DNA of 10,182 nt from contig VGNW01000071.1 of NCBI GenBank assembly GCA_016865955.1, forward strand, positions 1-10,182, given 5' to 3'. How positions within the stretch are numbered: the first letter of the stretch is position 1; every line of letters begins with the position of its first letter. Source of the stretch: Chloroflexota bacterium. Lineage in GTDB: Bacteria; Chloroflexota; Dehalococcoidia; SZUA-161. Both the position numbers and the translations under genes were made by a program. The notes under the pieces were generated by a model, which saw nothing but the letters and a program-made list of their open reading frames with translations, ran no database searches and was not told the origin of the DNA. This document shows, in pieces, positions 6,290 through 10,182 of this stretch.

Positions 6290-7027
6290 ATGCGCTATGC
6301 TATTATCTCAGACATTCACAGCAACCTCACCGCTTTCCAGGCAGTGCTTCAGGACATCGAAGCAAGAGGTGGAGTACAGCTTATCTGGTGCCTGGGCGAC
6401 ATCGTCGGCTATGGCCCTGACCCCGGAGAGTGCATCGCGCTGCTACATAAGTACGACCACATCTGCGTTGCCGGAAACCACGACCTGGGAGCCATAGGCA
6501 AGATAGATATCGAGGACTTCAATCCTGAAGCAGCCTTCGCCTGTCGCTGGAACGGAGAGCAGTTGGACGCCCGGGAAGTGGAATATCTTGCTGATCTCCC
6601 GCTGACAATTGTTGAAGGTGATTTTACACTGGCTCACGGCAGCCCGCGCGAGCCGATCTGGGAGTACCTTGTTTCCACGTATAGCGCAAAAGTCAGTTTC
6701 GATTATTTTGAGACCAATCTCTGCCTGGTGGGGCACAGCCATGTGCCTTTAATGTTTGAACTGGTTGAGGAAAGCGGGGAATGTCTGCTTCATGAACTTT
6801 CTCACGATGCAGCCATTGCTTTGGGGGGGAACAGGCTGATTATCAACCCCGGAGGTGTGGGACAGCCCCGCGACGGCGACCCCCGCGCCGGCTACGCTAT
6901 CTACGACAGCGAACTGCAGATTATCCGGCACTACCGCGTGCCTTATGATGTTGCGCTCACTCAGCAGAGGATGCGGGAGCGCGGCTTGCCCCGCAGACTC
7001 GCCACGAGATTAAGCCAGGGCTGGTGA
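6290..7027 (+). CDS. Calcineurin-like metallophosphoesterase (YfcE/MJ0936-type)
   Basis: Two-metal phosphoesterase of 245 residues, probably acting on phosphodiesters in the cytoplasm; the substrate cannot be read from sequence. Metal-ligand motifs occur in the family order: SDIHSN (Asp8, His10), GDIVGYGPDP (Asp37), GNHD (Asn63, His64), LAHGSP (His116) and GHSHVP (His149, His151), then NPGGVGQPRDGDPRAGYAIYD near the C-terminus, a typical ending for this group. ATG 6290 was chosen because the family starts M-x-Y-A-I-I-S-D-I-H; a TTG two codons earlier (6284) is in frame but lacks a Shine-Dalgarno sequence too. It is a single-gene unit, divergent from thiL and convergent with pilT, with repeat copies on both sides. 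The TM-free sequence and lack of a signal peptide place it in the cytosol. Confidence 0.9.
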   Translation: MRYAIISDIHSNLTAFQAVLQDIEARGGVQLIWCLGDIVGYGPDPGECIALLHKYDHICVAGNHDLGAIGKIDIEDFNPEAAFACRWNGEQLDAREVEYLADLPLTIVEGDFTLAHGSPREPIWEYLVSTYSAKVSFDYFETNLCLVGHSHVPLMFELVEESGECLLHELSHDAAIALGGNRLIINPGGVGQPRDGDPRAGYAIYDSELQIIRHYRVPYDVALTQQRMRERGLPRRLATRLSQGW

Positions 7028-7041
7028 AGTTGGGGACAAGT

Positions 7042-7069
7042 TCTCAGCGGTCAGCATTCAGTGTTCAGA
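7042..7069. repeat. Second copy of the 7-base CAG repeat
   Basis: Heptads CAGCGGT, CAGCATT, CAGTGTT, CAGACTA run from 7045 to 7072, the last reaching into the pilT stop codon. The 12-mer TCAGCGGTCAGC at 7044-7055 is identical to 6183-6194. It fills the 42-base gap between the convergent phosphoesterase and pilT genes; I see no standard terminator there. Confidence 0.65.
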
Positions 7070-8179
7070 CTATTGAAGCAACTCGAGCAATTTTTTGGGG
7101 TTGTAGCTTTTTGCCAGCGCTTCTTCTCTGTCAATGATGTTCTTCTTTATCAGGTCATTGAGCGCCTGCTCCATGGTCTGCTTGCCCTCCGCTGCACCGT
7201 GCTCGAGGTTGGAGTTTATCTCGTGTATTCTGCCTTCGCGGATAAGTTTCTTGATACCAGCGGTAGCGATCATTATTTCAAACGCGGCTATGCGCCCTCC
7301 TCCGATGCGGGATAGCAGCGTCTGTGAAAATACAGCCTCAAGTACCTGGGACAATTGCGACCTGATTTGCTGCTGCTGGTCGCCGGGGAAAATATCTATC
7401 ATGCGGTCGATTGACTGTGCAGCATCTATCGTGTGCATCGTACCCAGCACGAGATGACCTGTCTCTGCCGCCGTTATAGCCGTGCTGATAGTGTGCAAAT
7501 CGCGCAGCTCTGCGATTACTATCACATCCAGGTCGTGGCGGAGCGCATTGACCAGGGCGGAGTGGAAGGAACGGGCGTCATTTCCCAGATCGCGCTGACG
7601 GATAATACACTTGTTGTTGCTGAACAGGAACTCGATGGGGTCTTCTATAGTGATAACGTTTCGTCTTTCGGTCTGGTTGAGATGATTGATCATGGCTGCA
7701 AGGGTGGTTGACTTGCCGCTTCCGGCCTGTCCCGTGATTAAAATAAGCCCTTTTTGCTTGAGGATGAGCTTCTTGCAAATTTGGGGCAACTGGAGTTCGT
7801 CGATAGACGGAATCCGGAACGGTACAAAACGGAAAGCAAGGCTGATTGAGCCTCGCTGCCGCAGAGCGTTGACGCGGAATCTGGCGAGCCCGGGGACGCT
7901 GTAGGCAAAATCCAACTGTAACTCTTTACGAAAGACCTCTTTTTGCTCCTCGTTTGTAATCTGTTCGAATATAACCGAAGCATCCTCCGGCGTGATCGGC
8001 GGCAGATGGTCCTGTGATACCAACTCGCCTTCGATGCGGAGTACCGGCGGGCTGGGCACTGTGATATGCAAATCGGAAGCGCCTTTGTCCACCATCAACT
8101 GGAGGAGTTCGTTTATATGCACGTTAAGAGCCCAGGCGCTTTTCATGCCTTCGACTGAGGATGTCTGTCGTTCGTACAT
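7070..8179 (-). CDS. pilT: PilT-like twitching-motility ATPase
   Basis: Hexameric secretion-type ATPase that powers retraction of type IV pili at the inner face of the membrane. The product has 369 residues, as usual for PilT (about 345-390). Seen: N-terminal domain with ASDLHIT (34-40), arginine-rich FRVNALRQRGS (101-111), Walker A TGQAGSGKST (149-158), Asp box ITIEDPIEF (176-184), Walker B region RHDLDVIVIAELRD (214-227), His box TGHLVLGTMHT (240-250) and the PilT-type C-terminal IKKLIREGRIHEI (309-321). The start ATG 8179 has GAGG 5 bases upstream. Two small oddities: Ala223 where most PilT proteins have Gly before Glu, and Leu217 where the family usually has Pro. No other pilus gene is in the window, so it may be a lone paralogue. 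PilU is a less likely alternative, judged on the C-terminus. Confidence 0.92.
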   Translation of the reverse strand: MYERQTSSVEGMKSAWALNVHINELLQLMVDKGASDLHITVPSPPVLRIEGELVSQDHLPPITPEDASVIFEQITNEEQKEVFRKELQLDFAYSVPGLARFRVNALRQRGSISLAFRFVPFRIPSIDELQLPQICKKLILKQKGLILITGQAGSGKSTTLAAMINHLNQTERRNVITIEDPIEFLFSNNKCIIRQRDLGNDARSFHSALVNALRHDLDVIVIAELRDLHTISTAITAAETGHLVLGTMHTIDAAQSIDRMIDIFPGDQQQQIRSQLSQVLEAVFSQTLLSRIGGGRIAAFEIMIATAGIKKLIREGRIHEINSNLEHGAAEGKQTMEQALNDLIKKNIIDREEALAKSYNPKKLLELLQ

Positions 8180-8561
8180 TTTCGCCTCTTTCGCGTTTAG
8201 TATCAGGCGTATTCTCGAATTCGACCGTTCCTAATGATAAAACGATGAAGCCAGCGTTCCGTTACTGCCTGAACCTCCGATTCCGGGGGAAATAGACCAA
8301 AGTAAGGTTCGATTACCCTCAAGTACTTCCCAGTTAATACGCTCTTAATACAGAGTTTATTACGAAACGAATGCTGCGTTAATAACCGGTTAGTACCTTT
8401 GTGTGCGAACCTTGGTACTTTACTCATGTTCCTGCTGCTGCAAGTAGTCAACATTGCTTCAACAAAAGTTGTTATAGCTGCGCAAAGCTTGACTCTATTG
8501 CCTGCACTTTGATATAGTTGAAAAGGTTTGGCGACCAAAATCGACTTTAGAAGGAGTAACG
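8180..8561. other. Divergent intergenic region pilT/hbd, no gene recognised
   Basis: 382 bp, richer in A+T than its flanks. It holds the hbd promoter (8489-8518), the direct pair TTAATAC at 8334-8340 and 8345-8351 (11 bases apart), palindromes AAGTACTT (8321-8328) and TAACCGGTTA (8383-8392), and the spaced pair AGTACC/GGTACT (8392-8397 and 8414-8419). A 111-codon minus-strand frame exists but looks unlike a protein. I could not place a convincing pilT promoter. Confidence 0.6.
8489..8518 (+). promoter_or_regulatory. Promoter of the hbd gene
   Basis: TTGACT (8489-8494), 18-base spacer ending in TGA, then TATAGT (8513-8518): near-consensus with an extended -10. Start expected near 8525, giving a 37-base leader with the strong ribosome site AAGGAG at 8551-8556. 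Confidence 0.75.
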
Positions 8562-9419
8562 ATGGCTATCAAGAAAGTAGGCGTAGTAGGTTGCGGCATT
8601 ATGGGCGGGGGTATCGCCCAGGTTTGCGCTCAATCCGGCTATCAGGTCACGGTGTCGGAGATTAACGATGAGCTTTTAAATAAGGGCTTGAAGGTTATCA
8701 GGGGCAATCTGGCGAAGAGCGTGGAAAAGGGCAAGCTGTCGAAAGAGGAAGAGGCAGCTATTGTGGGGAGGCTCAAGGGTATCACAAAGGTAGAGGATTT
8801 TGCCGATTGCGACATGGTAATCGAGGCTGCTACAGAAAACATGAATTTAAAGAAGAAAATCTTCGCTGACCTGGACAGGGTATGCCCGCCCGGCATAATC
8901 ATGGGAACTAACACCTCTTGCCTGTCTGTCACCGATGTTGCGATGGCGACCAAGAGGCCGGACAAGGTACTCGGCATGCACTTCTTCAATCCTGTTCCTC
9001 TAATGAAGCTGCTCGAACTGGTAACCACTATAGTCTCCAGTCAGGAGACACTGGAAACTATGAAAGCGTTCGGGAAATCTCTGGGTAAGGTGGTCGTCGT
9101 AGCCAAGGATACACCTGCTTTCATAGCAAACCGTATCGGGGTGCCCATGTTCATAGAGGCGATGAAAGTGTACGAGGCAGGCTTGGCTACGAAAGAAGAC
9201 ATAGACAATGCCATGGTTTATGGCTTCAACCACCCCATGGGGCCACTGGCGCTGGCCGACCTGGTGGGGCTGGATACCCTGCTGTACGTATATGAATCGA
9301 TGTATGCCGACTTTAAGGACCCCAAATGGGCGCCTCCGCTGCTGCTGAAGAAGATGGTTGCGGCAGGGCACCTGGGAAGGAAGACTGGCAAGGGATTCTA
9401 CGATTACACCGGCAAGTAG
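8562..9419 (+). CDS. hbd: 3-hydroxybutyryl-CoA (3-hydroxyacyl-CoA) dehydrogenase
   Basis: NAD(P)-dependent oxidoreductase that interconverts 3-hydroxyacyl-CoA and acetoacetyl/3-oxoacyl-CoA. It has 285 residues, the normal length of the single-domain-pair Hbd/PaaH group. The Rossmann motif is GCGIMGGGIAQ (10-20). Catalytic residues line up with clostridial Hbd shifted by two: Ser119 (NTSCLS), His140 (GMHFFNPVP), Glu152 (LLELV) and Asn190 (PAFIANRI). The C-terminal dimerisation half shows NHPMGPLALADLVGLDT and ends GRKTGKGFYDY. AAGGAG stands 5 bases before ATG 8562. No partner gene (thiolase, crotonase, acyl-CoA dehydrogenase) is in the window, so whether it serves butyrate-type synthesis, beta-oxidation or aromatic-acid breakdown is open. 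Confidence 0.96.
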   Translation: MAIKKVGVVGCGIMGGGIAQVCAQSGYQVTVSEINDELLNKGLKVIRGNLAKSVEKGKLSKEEEAAIVGRLKGITKVEDFADCDMVIEAATENMNLKKKIFADLDRVCPPGIIMGTNTSCLSVTDVAMATKRPDKVLGMHFFNPVPLMKLLELVTTIVSSQETLETMKAFGKSLGKVVVVAKDTPAFIANRIGVPMFIEAMKVYEAGLATKEDIDNAMVYGFNHPMGPLALADLVGLDTLLYVYESMYADFKDPKWAPPLLLKKMVAAGHLGRKTGKGFYDYTGK

Positions 9420-9470
9420 CGGGGTAGCTGGTTATTGGTTTTGGGTTACGGGTGTATAGTTGACATAATG

Positions 9471-9484
9471 TTACAGGGCTGTAA
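9471..9484. repeat. Small palindrome after hbd
   Basis: TTACAG-GG-CTGTAA, 6 bp per arm with a 2-base centre, in the 108-base gap between the convergent hbd and the cysteine-rich gene. No T-run follows on either strand, so it is not a standard terminator; it could be a protein-binding site. The overlapping GGGC...GCCC pair adds a weak alternative fold. Confidence 0.3.
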
Positions 9485-9527
9485 AGCTGCCCGTGGAGAA
9501 ACCTGCCCGAAGCTGTATTGAAGCTGA

Positions 9528-9692
9528 TTAAGTGCCGCGTTTCTTATAATCGGGGCAGTACGTTGCGTTCGGTCTTGCCGGATTGCGGCAGGCGCTGCGC
9601 CAGTCCCAGGCACAGCTATCACAAAGGATGGTTTTCATACCAAGCGCCTGTTTGACCCGTATCTTGAGCTTATCGAACCAGTTGGGCTTCAT
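9528..9692 (-). CDS. Small four-cysteine protein, 54 residues, function unknown
   Basis: Not assigned to a named family. The frame starts at ATG 9692 (MKPNWFDKLKIRVKQALGMK) and has a basic, amphipathic first 20 residues followed by a compact cysteine part: C24DSC27, then C35RNPARPNATYCPDYKKR with C46. The C-x2-C ... C-x10-C spacing suggests one metal site, zinc or an iron-sulfur cluster, or a structural zinc knuckle. The 'CRNP-x-RPNAT-x-CPDYK' wording looks like a conserved motif, which favours a real gene over chance. Support also comes from a promoter placed exactly for a leaderless message. No Shine-Dalgarno sequence is present. It faces away from the tautomerase gene and converges on hbd. 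No signal peptide or membrane segment, so cytoplasmic. Reality fairly sure, role unknown. Confidence 0.78.
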   Translation of the reverse strand: MKPNWFDKLKIRVKQALGMKTILCDSCAWDWRSACRNPARPNATYCPDYKKRGT

Positions 9693-9698
9693 ATCTCT

Positions 9699-9726
9699 AT
9701 TGTACTATTCCAATAGATAAATTCAA
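9699..9726 (-). promoter_or_regulatory. Promoter of the cysteine-rich gene, predicted leaderless
   Basis: On the minus strand TTGAAT (9726-9721), 16-base spacer, TACAAT (9704-9699). Counting six bases past the -10 puts +1 exactly at 9692, the A of the ATG. The -35 falls inside the palindrome at 9719-9764. Confidence 0.6.
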
Positions 9727-9764
9727 AATGCAAACTGCAATTTGTAAATTGTCATTTGGAATTT
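9719..9764. repeat. A+T-rich imperfect palindrome
   Basis: The outer ends AAATTCAAAATG and its counterpart CATTTGGAATTT pair with one mismatch; inner CAATTT and AAATTG pair perfectly, with about six unpaired extra bases on the left arm. It occupies most of the divergent gap between the cysteine-rich and tautomerase genes. Similar 'AATTTGCAATTT' wording is seen in intergenic repeats of other bacteria; it may be a mobile palindromic element that also supplies promoter parts. Confidence 0.6.
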
Positions 9765-9771
9765 ATCACCG

Positions 9772-9779
9772 GGAGGTGA
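9772..9779 (+). promoter_or_regulatory. Strong ribosome binding site deciding a GTG start
   Basis: GGAGGTGA is a near-perfect complement of the 16S rRNA 3' end and lies 3-7 bases before GTG 9783, fixing the start of the tautomerase so that proline follows the initiator. Confidence 0.85.
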
Positions 9780-9782
9780 AGA

Positions 9783-9974
9783 GTGCCTATTATCAGAATT
9801 GAGATGTGGCCGGGCAGGACCCACGCCCAGAAGGCGGAGCTGGCGCGGGTCATCACCGAAGCCATGGTAACCATAGCGCACACCACACCGGAGGCGACCA
9901 TAGTGGTCTTTCAGGATGTCGCCAAGGAAAACTGGGCGCAGGGCGGCGTGCTGGCGTCCGACGCCAAGAAGTAA
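9783..9974 (+). CDS. 4-oxalocrotonate tautomerase-family protein (DmpI-like)
   Basis: Small enzyme of 63 codons starting GTG-CCT, so that after loss of the initiator Pro1 becomes the N-terminal catalytic base, the hallmark of the superfamily (keto-enol tautomerisation). The sequence PIIRIEMWPGRT shows Arg11 in the right place, then an alpha helix (AQKAELARVITEAM), a beta strand TIVVFQDV, and the C-terminal GGVLAS that matches GGELAS of the Pseudomonas enzyme. Trp50 replaces Phe50. Arg39 of the classical enzyme is Ile here; DmpI-type relatives also lack it, so activity on oxalocrotonate should not be assumed. Strong GGAGGTGA ribosome site. It forms a single-gene unit divergent from the cysteine-rich gene, with a terminator about 140 bases downstream. 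Real substrate unknown. Confidence 0.92.
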   Translation: MPIIRIEMWPGRTHAQKAELARVITEAMVTIAHTTPEATIVVFQDVAKENWAQGGVLASDAKK

Positions 9975-10116
9975 GCCCATAAACGGCTCCGCGGTCTTCA
10001 CGTCCTTCGGCGGTTAAGGAAGAAACGGCAGAGCCTCTGTAATGCCCAAAAACGCCTCTGAAACGGGCATCCAGCCCATTTCCCCGTGCCGCGCCTGATT
10101 TTCACTTAGCCACTTT

Positions 10117-10155
10117 AAGCCCCCGGGCACTTTAAGGTACGGGGGCTTGTTTTAT
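10117..10155 (+). terminator. Rho-independent terminator
   Basis: Perfect 9-bp stem AAGCCCCCG (10117-10125) with CGGGGGCTT (10140-10148), 14-base loop, then GTTTTAT. Serves the tautomerase transcript; the 142 bases before it hold only a weak ATGCCC/GGGCAT pair (10042-10047 and 10065-10070) and no gene. On the minus strand the T-run is short (CTTAAAG), so it works mainly on the plus strand. Confidence 0.85.
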
Positions 10156-10182
10156 AGAAACTAATGGTCGCACTATAAATCT

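Noticed and set aside
8203..8538. Minus-strand 111-codon frame between pilT and hbd
   Set aside because: No ribosome site, its start overlaps the hbd promoter, the composition is unlike the neighbours and no motif is recognisable. It stops 23 bases before pilT, so a small chance of being real remains.
9460..9488. TTGACA at 9460 as a plus-strand promoter
   Set aside because: No acceptable -10 at 15-19 bases, and no plus-strand gene follows before 9783.
9723..10001. Minus-strand 92-codon frame
   Set aside because: Antisense to the tautomerase gene, which has a strong ribosome site and conserved catalytic residues.
10020..10100. Short frames after the tautomerase (about 18-21 codons on each strand)
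   Set aside because: Too short, no ribosome site, no recognisable motif.

Overview
The window (about 52% G+C by eye) reads as an ordinary stretch of bacterial chromosome, densely packed, with short operons on both strands and small palindromic repeats in the gaps. There are no rRNA or tRNA genes, no CRISPR array, no phage genes and no transposase. The gene content is that of an anaerobe. A Chloroflexota member near Dehalococcoidia is my best guess, from the overall protein character and the mix of intergenic repeats. This is an impression and was not tested by any search.

Layout. 1-2350 (minus strand) is an iron operon: a Fur-family repressor, then feoA, then feoB, which runs off the left edge. 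It is driven by a near-consensus promoter whose start point lies inside a 29-bp Fur-box palindrome. On the plus strand 2425-2826 holds the ribosome silencing factor rsfS, apparently starting at CTG; its 3' end overlaps the convergent ndk. From 6159 down to 2813 (minus strand) runs a housekeeping series, thiL - tsaE - tsaB - THEP1-type NTPase - ndk. It starts from a promoter so close to the thiL ATG that the message should be leaderless. A palindromic repeat sits between the last two genes. 6267-7027 (plus) is a lone calcineurin-type phosphoesterase with related heptameric CAG/CTG repeats on both sides. 7070-8179 (minus) is a solitary PilT-like ATPase. 8180-8561 is a 382-bp A+T-richer divergent region with several small palindromes and a good promoter. 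8562-9419 (plus) is 3-hydroxyacyl-CoA dehydrogenase (hbd type). 9528-9692 (minus) is a 54-residue four-cysteine protein, also apparently leaderless. 9783-9974 (plus) is a 4-oxalocrotonate tautomerase-family protein, followed by a rho-independent terminator at 10117-10155.

How the genes fit together. Fur with FeoA and FeoB forms a self-contained ferrous-iron uptake circuit with probable autoregulation. TsaE and TsaB are two parts of the machinery that makes the t6A modification of tRNA; TsaD is not in the window. The NTPase and Ndk next to them handle nucleoside phosphates, and ThiL finishes thiamine diphosphate synthesis. The right-hand genes (PilT, Hbd, cysteine-rich protein, tautomerase) look like independent single-gene units.

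I found no clearly new multi-gene system. The points most worth a second look are the cysteine-rich small protein, the recurring leaderless promoter geometry, the CTG start of rsfS and the repeat families.
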